From contig NZ_CP031395.1 of NCBI RefSeq assembly GCF_004328645.1, positions 3,745,501-3,809,500 on the forward strand: DNA of 64,000 nucleotides. Reading direction: 5' to 3'. Positions 7,821 through 16,643 of this stretch are shown here, in pieces. The first letter of the stretch is position 1; every line of letters begins with the position of its first letter. The DNA is from Hylemonella gracilis. GTDB taxonomy: Bacteria; Pseudomonadota; Gammaproteobacteria; Burkholderiales; Burkholderiaceae_C. Under the pieces are notes generated by a model that saw only the letters and a list, made by a program, of their open reading frames with translations, was not told where the DNA came from and did not search any database. Both the position numbers and the translations under genes were made by a program.

Positions 7821-8978
7821 TCAGCTCTGCACCAGGCGCTTGGTCTTGGCGATCGACATCATCATGCCCAGCGCCAGCCCCAAGGTCACCATGGCCGTGC
7901 CGCCGTAACTGATGAAAGGCAAGGGCACGCCCACCACGGGCAGGATGCCGCTGACCATCCCCAGGTTCACGAAGGCGTAGGTGAAGAAAATCATGGTGAT
8001 CGCACCTGCCAGCAGGCGCGAGAACAGCGTCGGCGCGTCCATCGCGATCACCAGGCAGCGCAGCACGAGGAACAGGAAAGCGACCAGCAGCACCAGGCTG
8101 CCGATCAGGCCGAACTCCTCGGCGAAGGCGGCAAAGATGAAGTCCGTCGTGCGCTCGGGAATGAACTCCAGGTGGGTCTGCGTGCCTTGCATGTACCCCT
8201 GGCCGAAGAAGCCGCCCGACCCAATGGCGATCATGCCCTGGATGATGTGAAAGCCCCGGCCCAGCGGATCCCGCCACGGGTCAAGCAGGGTGCAGACCCG
8301 TTGCTGCTGGTAGTCATGCAGGATCGGCCAGTTCACGCCATCGGCGCACAGCGGCGTCTGAAACACCACCAGCACCAGCACCACGAACAGCCCCACCGCC
8401 AGCGGCGGAACAATGACACGCCAATTCAGACCCGCGAAATAGATGACCGAGAAACCGGCGGCGAAGACCAGCAGGGAGGTGCCCAGATCCGGCTGTTTCA
8501 TGATGAGCCCGACCGGCAGCAGCAGCAGGAGACCGGCCACCGCGAAATCCGTCGACCGCAATTGCCCCTCCCGCTTCTGGAACCACCAGGCCAGCATCAG
8601 CGGCAGCGCGATCTTGAGGATTTCGCTGGGCTGGATGACGATGCCCACGTTGATCCAGCGTTGCGCGCCCTTGCGGGTGATACCGAACACGGCGACGGCA
8701 ATCAACAAGGCCATGCCCAAGGCGTACAGCGGCACCGCCATGGTCATCAATCTGTGGGGCGGTACCTGCGCCACCACGAACATGATGCCTGCGGCCAGCA
8801 GCATGTTGCGCCCATGGTCGACGAAGCGGGTGCCATGGTCGTAGCCCGAGGAGTACATGGTCAGCAAGCCGATGAAGGCCAACACCAGCACGGTGATCGC
8901 CAGCGGTCCGTCAAAACCTTTGAACAGGAAGAGGATGCGCTGCCAGAGTGAGGGTTTTTCGACGATGACCAGGGGCAT
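7821..8978 (-). CDS. rodA: Rod shape-determining protein RodA (SEDS peptidoglycan glycosyltransferase)
   Basis: This 385-residue polytopic inner-membrane protein polymerises lipid II for side-wall growth together with a class B penicillin-binding protein. About ten hydrophobic segments are visible. The SEDS signature PERTTDFIFAAFAEEFGLIG is near residue 285, KQPDLGTSLLV near 175, and the C-terminal GVPLPFISYGGTAM is conserved. Start ATG 8978 (MPLVIVEKPSLW) matches the family; the longer open frame upstream overlaps the divergent esterase and is a shadow. The usual upstream partner mrdA/pbp2 is not adjacent here, because the esterase at 9069 lies on the opposite strand. Confidence 0.95.
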   Translation of the reverse strand: MPLVIVEKPSLWQRILFLFKGFDGPLAITVLVLAFIGLLTMYSSGYDHGTRFVDHGRNMLLAAGIMFVVAQVPPHRLMTMAVPLYALGMALLIAVAVFGITRKGAQRWINVGIVIQPSEILKIALPLMLAWWFQKREGQLRSTDFAVAGLLLLLPVGLIMKQPDLGTSLLVFAAGFSVIYFAGLNWRVIVPPLAVGLFVVLVLVVFQTPLCADGVNWPILHDYQQQRVCTLLDPWRDPLGRGFHIIQGMIAIGSGGFFGQGYMQGTQTHLEFIPERTTDFIFAAFAEEFGLIGSLVLLVAFLFLVLRCLVIAMDAPTLFSRLLAGAITMIFFTYAFVNLGMVSGILPVVGVPLPFISYGGTAMVTLGLALGMMMSIAKTKRLVQS

Positions 8979-9068
8979 AGTGGGCGGATTATCCTTCCAA
9001 GATGCGGATTTTCCGCCACACCGCCCTGGCCCCGTCCCTGCCCTCGCCGACCACCGCCTGGAGATCCC

Positions 9069-9710
9069 ATGCCGACCACGCCTACCACCCATGTGCTCTA
9101 CCTGCACGGCTTTCGCTCCACGCCGCAGTCGACCAAGGCCCGGCTGGTGGGCGAACGGATGGCGCGTGACTGGCCGCACATCGTCTTCCACTGCCCGCAA
9201 TTGCCGCCTTCGCCCCGGCAGGCCATGGACGCGGTGACACGCGACATCGCCGACTGGCCGCGTCGGCATGCGCACGGCCCCGCCACGGCCGACATGGCCG
9301 TGATCGGTTCCTCTCTCGGTGGTTTTTACGCCACCTGGATCGCCGAGCAGACCGGCTGCCGCGCCGTGGTGCTCAACCCCGCCGTGCATGCGGCGCGCGA
9401 CCTGGCCACGCAGGTGGGTGAACACACGAGTTGGCACGATCCGAGCGAGAAATTCGTCTTCAAGCCCGAGTACGTGGAAGAGCTGCAGGCGCTGGCCGTC
9501 CCGGCCATCACCCGGCCCGAGCGTTATTACGCCCTGATCGCCAAGGGCGACGAGGTGCTGGACTGGCAGGAAATGCTGGCACATTACGCCAACCCCTACG
9601 GGCGCTTGCAGCACGGCCACCTGCTGGAGGGAAGTGACCATGCGATCAGCGATTTCCCGGACTATCTGGATGAGGTGTTGGGGTTTCTGAACCTGGCCCA
9701 GACAAGGTGA
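9069..9710 (+). CDS. YqiA-type esterase (UPF0227 alpha/beta hydrolase)
   Basis: The 213-residue product shows the compact YqiA fold: N-terminal VLYLHGFRSTPQSTKA, the nucleophile elbow VIGSSLGGFYATWIAE (Ser near residue 82), and the catalytic His in EGSDHAISDF near the C terminus; an Asp in KGDEVLDW completes a plausible triad. E. coli YqiA is an esterase active on palmitoyl-CoA and p-nitrophenyl esters, with unclear physiological role. It is divergent from rodA, with 90 bases between the starts, and convergent with the globin gene, with a large hairpin between them. Confidence 0.85.
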   Translation: MPTTPTTHVLYLHGFRSTPQSTKARLVGERMARDWPHIVFHCPQLPPSPRQAMDAVTRDIADWPRRHAHGPATADMAVIGSSLGGFYATWIAEQTGCRAVVLNPAVHAARDLATQVGEHTSWHDPSEKFVFKPEYVEELQALAVPAITRPERYYALIAKGDEVLDWQEMLAHYANPYGRLQHGHLLEGSDHAISDFPDYLDEVLGFLNLAQTR

Positions 9711-9724
9711 GACGACTGTCGAAA

Positions 9725-9813
9725 GGCCAGCACAGGGCTTGGGGGAACCCGACGATTTCGATTTTGCGCAGCAAAATCACATGAGGAGCGGACCACCAAG
9801 CTCTGTGCTGGCC
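9725..9813. repeat. Nested palindromic repeat between convergent genes
   Basis: Arms GGCCAGCACAGGGCTTGG (9725-9742) and CCAAGCTCTGTGCTGGCC (9796-9813) pair over 18 bases with one G-U. Inside is a perfect hairpin GATTTTGC-GCA-GCAAAATC (9760-9778). The architecture matches the element inside mpl (outer arms, 17-18 base gaps, inner stem closed by a GCA loop within GCGCAGC), although the sequences differ. It lies between convergent genes and could double as a bidirectional terminator. Confidence 0.7.
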
Positions 9814-9859
9814 GCTTGACGCCAGCGCCACGGACCACGCCCCCTGCCTGAGCCAACAC

Positions 9860-10303
9860 TCACCCGGGCGTGTTACGCATCCAGTCCGCCGTCTCGAAGA
9901 AGGACTTCTTCAGCCGCGCCTGCAGCGCCTCGGGCACCGCGACCTCCGCCATAGCCTGGGCCATGCAGGCCACCCACTGGTCACGCTCGGCCACACCGAT
10001 CTTGAAGGGCAGGTGCCGCGCGCGCAGTCGTGGATGGCCGAAACGCTCCACGTAATGCTGCGGCCCGCCCAGCCAGCCACAGAGAAACCAGAACAGCCGC
10101 TGCCGGGCGTTGTCCAGGCTGGACCCGTGCGCGGCGCGCAAGGCGGCATAACCCGACTCCAGGTCCATCAGCTCATAGAAGCGGGTGACCAGCGCCTGCA
10201 CGCGGTGCTCGCCGCCCAGCCACTCGAAGGGCGAGAGGAACTCGCCCGCCTCGTTTTTCGGCGGTGGTTCCTCGATCTGGTTGAGCTTGACGATCCCGCT
10301 CAT
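9860..10303 (-). CDS. Group II truncated hemoglobin
   Basis: The 147-residue globin has the group II pattern: RVQALVTRFYELM around helix B (Tyr at the B10-like position), FLCGWLGGPQHYVERFGHPRLRARHLPFKIG, with the heme-binding proximal His in ARHLPF, and a Trp in DQWVACM at the G8 position typical of group II. Such proteins bind oxygen with high affinity and are linked to oxygen or nitric-oxide handling; the exact role here is unknown. A basic/acidic N-terminal extension of about 20 residues precedes the fold. It sits 61 bases downstream of the FtsX-like permease gene and may share its transcript. Confidence 0.9.
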   Translation of the reverse strand: MSGIVKLNQIEEPPPKNEAGEFLSPFEWLGGEHRVQALVTRFYELMDLESGYAALRAAHGSSLDNARQRLFWFLCGWLGGPQHYVERFGHPRLRARHLPFKIGVAERDQWVACMAQAMAEVAVPEALQARLKKSFFETADWMRNTPG

Positions 10304-10364
10304 TGAAACTCCTCCGCCCTGCGGGCTGTGTTGCGCGCTGACAGAGGGCGCACCGACGCGGCGC

Positions 10365-12902
10365 TCATGCCGCCGCCTTGCGCAAGGTATCCACCACCGG
10401 CGCGCGCAGCACGGCGCGCAAGCCCCACCAGCCTGCGCCCAGCGCCAGGGCGGCCCCGCTCAGACCGCCAACCGGCAACAGCCACAGACTGCCCCCCCAC
10501 TCAAAATTGAAAACAAAGCGCGCCAACGCCCAGCCCACCGCACCAGACACGATGGCCGCCAGCACGCCGGCCAGCAAGCCCAGGCCCAGCAGCTCAGCGC
10601 GCTGCATTTGCCGCAGCAACGCGCCACCGGCGCCCACGGCGCGCATCACGGCGTATTCACGCGCGCGTTCTTCCCGCGTCGAGGCCACGGCGGCATACAG
10701 CACGATCAGCCCCGCCGCGAGCGTGAAGCCAAACAGGAACTCCACGGCGCGGCTGACCTGGGCCAGCACCTGCTGAATCTGGGCCAGGGTCATGCTCAGG
10801 TCGACCACGGTGACATTGGGAAACTCGCGCACGAGCTGGTTGTCGAAACGGCTGTTGCCCTCGGGCGCGCGAAAGGCGGCCAGGTAGGTCACCGGCAGGT
10901 CGGGCATGCTGCTCATCGGATACAGGGCGAAGAAGTTGGCGCGCATGGAGCCCCAATCCACCTTGCGCAACGAGGTGATCGTGGTCTCGTGCTGCAGGCC
11001 CGCGATGTCGAAACGCAGGCGATCGCCCAGCTTGAGGCCAAGGGTATCGGCAATGCCGTCTTCCATGCTGATCGCCTGGGGGTCCTCACTCGTCCAGCGC
11101 CCGCCGACGATGGGATTGTGTGCTGGCACCTGCGCGCTGTAGGAGAGATTGAATTCACGCTCCACCAGGCGCTGGGCGCGCTCGTCCTGGTAGTCGCTGG
11201 CCTGCACCGACCGGTCGTTCACGGCCACCAGCCGGCCACGGATCATGGGGTACCAGTCGTGGTCCACGGCCACGCCCGCGCGCACCAGAGCAGCCTGGAA
11301 GTTCTGGGCCTGATCCGGCTGGATGTTGATGACGAAACGGTTGGGTGCATTCTCCGGCGTGGCCTTGCGCCAGCTGTCGATCAGATCGGTGCGCAGCAGG
11401 GCCAGCAACAACAAGGCCAGCAGGCCGATGGCGAGACTGCTGACCTGCAGCACCGCATAGACCGGACGGGCCGAGAGCTGGCGCGTGGCCAGGATGAGCC
11501 AGCGTGGCGCCCGGTCTTCCCGCACCACGCGGCGCAGCACCACCACGGCGCCCCAGGCAGCGCAGGCAAACAGGCCCACGGCCAGGGCGAAACCGCCCAC
11601 GGTGATCAGGCCCAGGGTCCAGTCCCGGCTGGCGGCCAGCAACAATGCGGCGAAACCGGCAAGACCCAGACCCAACACGCCCAGCGAGAGCGCACGTGGC
11701 TCGCCCACGTCACGACGGATCACGCGCAGCGCAGGCACCCGCGCCAACTGCAACACAGGCGGCAGACCAAAGGCGGCCATCAGGGTCAGGCCCACGCCCA
11801 GGCCGAAGCCCACCGGCCACAAGCCCGGCGCGGGCAGCGCGGCGTCCACCAGGCCGGCCAGCAACAGCACGAAGACATGGTGCGCGACCCAGCCCAGCGC
11901 CGCGCCCAGCAGGCCACCGCCCAAGCCCACCAGCAGGAATTCCAGCGCATGCGCGCGCGCGATGGTCGCCTGCGACAGGCCCAGCACGCGCAACATGGCG
12001 CAGCTGTCAAGGTGGGCATTGGCGAAGGCGCGCGCCGCCAGGCCCACGGCCACGGCGGACAGCAGGGCGGCCAGCAAGGCCACCAGTTGCAGGAACTTCT
12101 CTGCCCGTTCCAGCGTGTTGGACAACTCAGGGCGGCCACCGTCCAGGGCCTCGACGCGGGTGCCGCGTACATGTTCCGCCTCGATCCAGGCCTTGGCCTG
12201 TGCGACGAAGCGCCGCACCTCGGCCTCGCCCGCGCCATCCTTGGCGGCAACCGCGTAGCGGTAATTCACCCGGCTGGCCGGTTGCACCAGATCGGTGACG
12301 GCCAGATCCGACTGATTCATCAGCACGCGCGGCGCGAAGTTGACGAAACCACCGCCCCGATCCGGCTCCACGCCGATGACACGGGTGATGCGCAAGCGGG
12401 CTTCGCCCAGCAGCAGCTCCGAGCCCACATGGGTGCCCAAGGCATCCAGCAGTCCAGGGTCCACCCAGACTTCTCCCGGAGCGGGGATGTCGCTCGTGAC
12501 GATGGGCGCTGCGCCCTCTCGGGCGCTGACCGTGAGCCGACCCCGCAAGGGATAACCGGCCTCGACCGCCTTGAGTGCGACCAGGCGAGTGGTCCCGCCT
12601 TCCGCGTCCGGGGTCCGCGCCATGGTGGGGAACCCCAGTGATGCCGAAGCCTGCAAGCCGTGCTGGGCTGCCAGCGCCTGCAAGGCCGCGGGCGTGGGCT
12701 GGTCGCTGACCACCACGGCGTCGCCACCCAGCAATTGCAGCGCGTCGCGCTGCATGCCCCGGTTCAACCGGTCGGCAAAGAAACTCACTGCCGTCAGCGT
12801 CGCCACGGCCAGCGTGACGGCCAGCAACAAAAGACGCAGTTGCCCGGCGCGCCAGTCACGCCGCAGGTTGGTGACACCCAAACGGAGGAAGGAAATAGTC
12901 AT
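10365..12902 (-). CDS. FtsX-like (MacB/LolC-type) ABC transporter permease, large two-module form
   Basis: The 845-residue protein starts MTISFLRLGVTNLRRDWRAGQ, with a first membrane helix at about residues 21-41, a large periplasmic domain, a group of membrane helices at about 260-470, a second periplasmic domain and a final helix cluster. The C-terminal EEFSR-like segment (TREERAREYAVMRAVGAGGALLRQMQRAELLGL) is the FtsX-domain signature. This is the YbbP-type architecture, which normally works with a YbbA-type ATPase in lipid or lipoprotein handling. No ATP-binding subunit gene lies next to it, so its partner must be encoded elsewhere if it works as an ABC exporter. Start ATG 12902 is clear. 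Confidence 0.85.
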   Translation of the reverse strand: MTISFLRLGVTNLRRDWRAGQLRLLLLAVTLAVATLTAVSFFADRLNRGMQRDALQLLGGDAVVVSDQPTPAALQALAAQHGLQASASLGFPTMARTPDAEGGTTRLVALKAVEAGYPLRGRLTVSAREGAAPIVTSDIPAPGEVWVDPGLLDALGTHVGSELLLGEARLRITRVIGVEPDRGGGFVNFAPRVLMNQSDLAVTDLVQPASRVNYRYAVAAKDGAGEAEVRRFVAQAKAWIEAEHVRGTRVEALDGGRPELSNTLERAEKFLQLVALLAALLSAVAVGLAARAFANAHLDSCAMLRVLGLSQATIARAHALEFLLVGLGGGLLGAALGWVAHHVFVLLLAGLVDAALPAPGLWPVGFGLGVGLTLMAAFGLPPVLQLARVPALRVIRRDVGEPRALSLGVLGLGLAGFAALLLAASRDWTLGLITVGGFALAVGLFACAAWGAVVVLRRVVREDRAPRWLILATRQLSARPVYAVLQVSSLAIGLLALLLLALLRTDLIDSWRKATPENAPNRFVINIQPDQAQNFQAALVRAGVAVDHDWYPMIRGRLVAVNDRSVQASDYQDERAQRLVEREFNLSYSAQVPAHNPIVGGRWTSEDPQAISMEDGIADTLGLKLGDRLRFDIAGLQHETTITSLRKVDWGSMRANFFALYPMSSMPDLPVTYLAAFRAPEGNSRFDNQLVREFPNVTVVDLSMTLAQIQQVLAQVSRAVEFLFGFTLAAGLIVLYAAVASTREERAREYAVMRAVGAGGALLRQMQRAELLGLGLLAGVLAAIVSGAVGWALARFVFNFEWGGSLWLLPVGGLSGAALALGAGWWGLRAVLRAPVVDTLRKAAA

Positions 12903-12972
12903 GGGCGCTTACCTTAGCCGATTTGCCCAGGCCCACGGCGGGCAAGGGTGAATCCGCGCCACCGCCGAATGC

Positions 12973-13941
12973 TCAGCGTTGCAAGGCACCGCTGTGGGCG
13001 GCCGCGTGGCTCAACCATTCTGGGTCCTGGGCCAGGGCCAAGGCGGCTTCCAGCGGACGCGAGCGCCGGTCTTGCGTATTGCGCGCCGGGTTCTGTACCA
13101 TGAAACCGATCGGCGTCTGCATGGTGGGGTTGCCCAGGGGGCGGGCTTCCAACTCACCGTACGCGCGCACCGCGCCCACCAGGGCGCCGGGCATGATGCA
13201 GCTGACCGAGCCGCTGAGCGCGGCCAGGGCCAGGCTGAGCACGGAATTGGTCTCCATCACCGGCCGCACCCGCATGCCCGCCTGCCCGAAGGCGCCGTCC
13301 AGGATGTGGCGGTTGTACATCTCCGGGCTCATCAGGCACAGCGGCAAGGCGGCGGCCTCGCGCCAGTCCATGGGCGGACCGAAACGCAGGCCGGCGCCGG
13401 ACGCCGGAACATCGGCGCCAACCTCGATCCGTCGCACCAGGAAATAGTGCTCGGCATACTGGGGCAGGGACTGCAGCGCGCCGGGGCGGACACGCTCGAT
13501 GAACCCCAGGCCCATGTCCAGCGTCAGGTCTTCCAGGCCGGATTCGATTTCCTGCGAGCTCATGGACCGCATCACGGGCGTGATGCCCTGGTGACGGGCC
13601 TGCAGCATCGCGGCGAAACGCGCCGCGATCGGCTCGGCCGAAGGCACGACACCGATGCCCAGCCGGCCCTGGATGCGTCCGCCCACGCTTTTCAAGTCCT
13701 GCTTGAGCAGTTGTTCCTCGCGCAGCATGCGGCGAGCGCTCTCCAGCAAGCGCTCGCCCTCGGGCGTGAAGCCGACAAAGGTGCGACTGCGGCGCACGAT
13801 GGGGCTGCCGAATTCCTCCTCCAGCGCACGCAAGGCGTTGGACAACGCTGGCTGGGTGACGAAACAAGCCTGTGCGGCGCGCGCGAAGTGCTTGTGCTCG
13901 TCGAGCGCGACCAGGTAGCGCATGGAAACCAGAAGATTCAT
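12973..13941 (-). CDS. LysR-family transcriptional regulator
   Basis: The 322-residue regulator has an N-terminal winged helix-turn-helix (MRYLVALDEHKHFARAAQACFVTQPALSNALRALEEEFG, residues about 7-45) and the LysR effector domain (GRLGIGVVPSAEPIAARFAAMLQ...). Among LysR proteins the wording LVALDEHKHFARAA and VRSMSSQEIESGLEDLTLDMGLG is close to regulators found beside formate dehydrogenase (fds) operons in Burkholderiales, but no such operon is in the window, so the target is unknown. ATG 13941 is used; the longer upstream frame adds no recognisable sequence. It is flanked on both sides by genes on the same strand, so it lacks the usual divergent target. Confidence 0.88.
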   Translation of the reverse strand: MNLLVSMRYLVALDEHKHFARAAQACFVTQPALSNALRALEEEFGSPIVRRSRTFVGFTPEGERLLESARRMLREEQLLKQDLKSVGGRIQGRLGIGVVPSAEPIAARFAAMLQARHQGITPVMRSMSSQEIESGLEDLTLDMGLGFIERVRPGALQSLPQYAEHYFLVRRIEVGADVPASGAGLRFGPPMDWREAAALPLCLMSPEMYNRHILDGAFGQAGMRVRPVMETNSVLSLALAALSGSVSCIMPGALVGAVRAYGELEARPLGNPTMQTPIGFMVQNPARNTQDRRSRPLEAALALAQDPEWLSHAAAHSGALQR

Positions 13942-14049
13942 GGCAGTGGCGGGGTGTCCGGTTTCAGCCGTGGCTGCGGGTGGTGGCCACCGTACATTGC
14001 GGTGGTGAGCAGGCAATCCACGGAGAAAAGCGTGCGGTCCGGCTTCAGC

Positions 14050-15153
14050 TCAGGTGTCTTTGGAAATCGTGATGCCAGGGAACTTGGCCGTGTAGTCCTT
14101 GTTGCGCGCGGCGATGGCCAGCGCGACTTGGCGCGCCACATTGCGGTAGATGCCCGCGACCTCGCTGTCCGGATCGGCCACCACGGTGGGCTTGCCACTG
14201 TCGGCCTGGATGCGGATCTGCATGCTCAGGGGCAACGCGCCCAGATAGGGCATGCCCTGTTCCGCCGCCATGCGCTTGCCGCCGTCCACGCCAAAGATGT
14301 GCTCGATGTGGCCACAGTTGCTGCAGATGTGCACGGCCATGTTCTCGACCAGGCCCAGGATGGGCACACCCACCTTCTCGAACATGGCCACGCCCTTCTT
14401 CGCGTCCAGCAGGGCAATGTCCTGTGGCGTGGTGACGATGACGGCGCCCGTCACGGGCACGCGCTGCGACAGCGTGAGTTGGATGTCGCCAGTGCCGGGC
14501 GGCATGTCGACGATGAGGTAATCCAGATCGTTCCAGTTGGTCTGGCGCAGCATCTGCTCCAGCGCCTGGGTGGCCATGGGGCCGCGCCAGACCATGGCCT
14601 GGTCCGGATCGACCAGCAGGCCGATGGACATGACCTGCACGCCATGGTTCTGCATGGGGTTCATGGTTTTGCCATCCGTGCTCTCGGGCCGGCCCGAGAC
14701 GCCCATCATCATGGTCTGGCTGGGGCCGTAGATATCGGCATCCAGCAAGCCCACGCGCGCGCCCTCGGCGGCCAGCGCCAGCGCCAGATTGGCCGCCGTG
14801 GTGCTCTTACCCACGCCGCCCTTGCCCGAGGCCACGGCCACGATGTTGCGCACGCCCGGCAGCAGTTGCACGCCGCGCTGGACCGCGTGCGCCACGACCT
14901 TGGTCTGGATATTGACAGAGACGTTGCTCACCCCCTCGACCCGCCGCACGGCGGCGATCAGCGCCGCGCGCAGGGCCGGGTGCTGGCTTTTGGCCGGATA
15001 AGCGAGTTCGATCTCGAACGACACGTCGCTGCCGCCAGCGCCCGCGCCGATGGCGAGGTTCCTGACTTGCTTGCCCGACACGAAATCCTTGCCCGTGTTG
15101 GGGTCGACCACTTGTTGCAAGGCCTGCTGGACGGCCTGTTCTGTCACTGCCAT
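14050..15153 (-). CDS. apbC: Iron-sulfur cluster carrier protein ApbC (Mrp/NBP35 family)
   Basis: The 367-residue P-loop ATPase binds and transfers Fe-S clusters in the cytoplasm. An N-terminal DUF59/MIP18-like domain (residues about 1-90) is followed by the deviant Walker A motif VASGKGGVGKSTTAANLALAL, the switch region YLIVDMPPGTGDIQLTLSQ, and the cluster-binding CSNCGH (CxxC) near residue 275. Length and all motifs fit. In many betaproteobacteria apbC sits divergently next to metG; here a patatin and a chemoreceptor gene lie between them, which suggests a lineage-specific insertion of those two genes. Confidence 0.95.
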   Translation of the reverse strand: MAVTEQAVQQALQQVVDPNTGKDFVSGKQVRNLAIGAGAGGSDVSFEIELAYPAKSQHPALRAALIAAVRRVEGVSNVSVNIQTKVVAHAVQRGVQLLPGVRNIVAVASGKGGVGKSTTAANLALALAAEGARVGLLDADIYGPSQTMMMGVSGRPESTDGKTMNPMQNHGVQVMSIGLLVDPDQAMVWRGPMATQALEQMLRQTNWNDLDYLIVDMPPGTGDIQLTLSQRVPVTGAVIVTTPQDIALLDAKKGVAMFEKVGVPILGLVENMAVHICSNCGHIEHIFGVDGGKRMAAEQGMPYLGALPLSMQIRIQADSGKPTVVADPDSEVAGIYRNVARQVALAIAARNKDYTAKFPGITISKDT

Positions 15154-15283
15154 GTTCTTGCTTGGTTGCGCCTTGCGGCTGGAGTCGCGGAAAGGGCTGT
15201 AGTCTAGAGCCTGTCAAGGCCGCCCGCTGCGGACGTCCAAATCCCGCTCCCATCGTTTTCCCGCCCTCGCATAATGCAAGCCC

Positions 15284-16555
15284 ATGGCTGAAGTGACCCG
15301 CGCCAACGGCAACAACCCCGCTCCCACCCACGGCTTGCCCCATGTGGGCCTTTTGCTGACCGGCGGCGGCGCGCGCGCCGCCTACCAGGTCGGCGTGCTG
15401 CAGGCCATCGTCGAACTGCGTCGCAAGCACCAGCCCCCTCCGCCCGGATCGCCGCAGAACACGCCGCAACCCAGCCCCTTTTCCATCATCACCGGCACCT
15501 CGGCCGGGGCCATCAACGCCGCGGCCCTGGCCTGCAGCGCCGACGACTTCCGTCTCGCCGTGACCCGCCTGTCGCGGGTCTGGTCGCACTTCGAGGCCGG
15601 GCATGTCTACGGCGCGGACACCCTGAGCGTGCTGCGCACGGGCGCGCGCTGGATGAGCCTGATCTCCATGGGCTGGATGGTGGCGCGCTGGCGGCGCATC
15701 AAGCCGCGCTCCCTGCTGGACAACAGCCCCCTGGCCGCGCTGCTCAACCGCATGATCCCGCTGGAACGCCTGCCTGGCCTGATCGAGCAGGGGCATCTGC
15801 AGGCCCTGGCGGTCACGGCGTCCAGCTACAGCTCGGGCAACCACGTCACCTTCTTCGAAGGGGCGCAACACCTGCAGCCCTGGATGCGCTCGCAGCGCCT
15901 GGCCGTGCGCGCGCCCATCACCCGCGAGCACCTGCTGGCCTCCTCGGCCATTCCCTTCATCTTCCCGGCCCAGCCGTTGCCCATCCACGACAACATCGAG
16001 TACTTCGGCGACGGATCCATGCGCCAGACCGCGCCGATCGCGCCCGCCATCCACCTGGGCGCGGAACGCATCCTCGTGATCGGCGCGGGCCGCATGAGTG
16101 AGCCAGCCGACACCCTGGTGCCGGCACCAGCCATCAGCTACCCCTCGCTCGCGCAGATCGCGGGCCATGCCATGTCCAGCATCTTCCTGGACTCGCTGGC
16201 CGTGGACATCGAACGCATCCTGCGCATCAACCAAACCCTGAGCCTCATTCCCGGCGAGGCACGCAAGGCCAGCAGCCTGCGTCCGGTCGAGCTTCTCGTG
16301 ATTTCCCCCTCGGAACGCATCGACCAGATCGCCGCCGAGCACACCCAGGACCTGCCACACATGGTGCGCGCGCTGCTGGGCGCGCTGGGCGCCGACCCCT
16401 CGGCCACGAACCACGGCAAGGTCAGCGCCAACAGCGGTGCGCTGACCAGCTACCTGCTGTTCGAAGCCGCCTTCACCCGCGAGCTCATGGCCCTGGGCCA
16501 CAAAGACGCCATGCAGCAGGAAGAAGCGATCCGCAAGTTCTTCGACTGGGCCTGA
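15284..16555 (+). CDS. Patatin-like phospholipase
   Basis: The 423-residue protein carries the patatin catalytic features: oxyanion-hole loop [18 protein letters not shown] near residue 20, nucleophile elbow [14 protein letters not shown] (GxSxG, Ser about residue 75), and the Asp of the dyad in [17 protein letters not shown] (DGS in place of DGA/DGG) near 245. Such enzymes hydrolyse acyl chains from membrane lipids; the cytoplasmic members may act in lipid turnover. No signal peptide is visible. A proline-rich insert ([15 protein letters not shown]) lies between the first two motifs. The C-terminal third resembles the DUF3336-free bacterial patatins common in Burkholderiales. Confidence 0.88.
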   Translation: MAEVTRANGNNPAPTHGLPHVGLLLTGGGARAAYQVGVLQAIVELRRKHQPPPPGSPQNTPQPSPFSIITGTSAGAINAAALACSADDFRLAVTRLSRVWSHFEAGHVYGADTLSVLRTGARWMSLISMGWMVARWRRIKPRSLLDNSPLAALLNRMIPLERLPGLIEQGHLQALAVTASSYSSGNHVTFFEGAQHLQPWMRSQRLAVRAPITREHLLASSAIPFIFPAQPLPIHDNIEYFGDGSMRQTAPIAPAIHLGAERILVIGAGRMSEPADTLVPAPAISYPSLAQIAGHAMSSIFLDSLAVDIERILRINQTLSLIPGEARKASSLRPVELLVISPSERIDQIAAEHTQDLPHMVRALLGALGADPSATNHGKVSANSGALTSYLLFEAAFTRELMALGHKDAMQQEEAIRKFFDWA

Positions 16556-16643
16556 CACCGGCCGCCCTCGCACACGCAAACACCACGCCATCCTCTCACG
16601 CCGCTCTGAACTCGTCATCCGCCCTCGCCAACCGCCCGAAAAA

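Noticed and set aside
10185..12641. Long open frame opposite the FtsX-like permease
   Set aside because: It is a shadow in high-GC sequence; its Gln/His/Arg-rich translation has no family features, while the minus-strand frame encodes a clear permease. The same holds for other long opposite-strand frames such as those opposite acnA, mpl and the SulP gene.
15200..15230. Sigma-70 promoter TTGACA upstream of apbC
   Set aside because: The -35 match is good, but no -10 hexamer is found at 16-19 bases.
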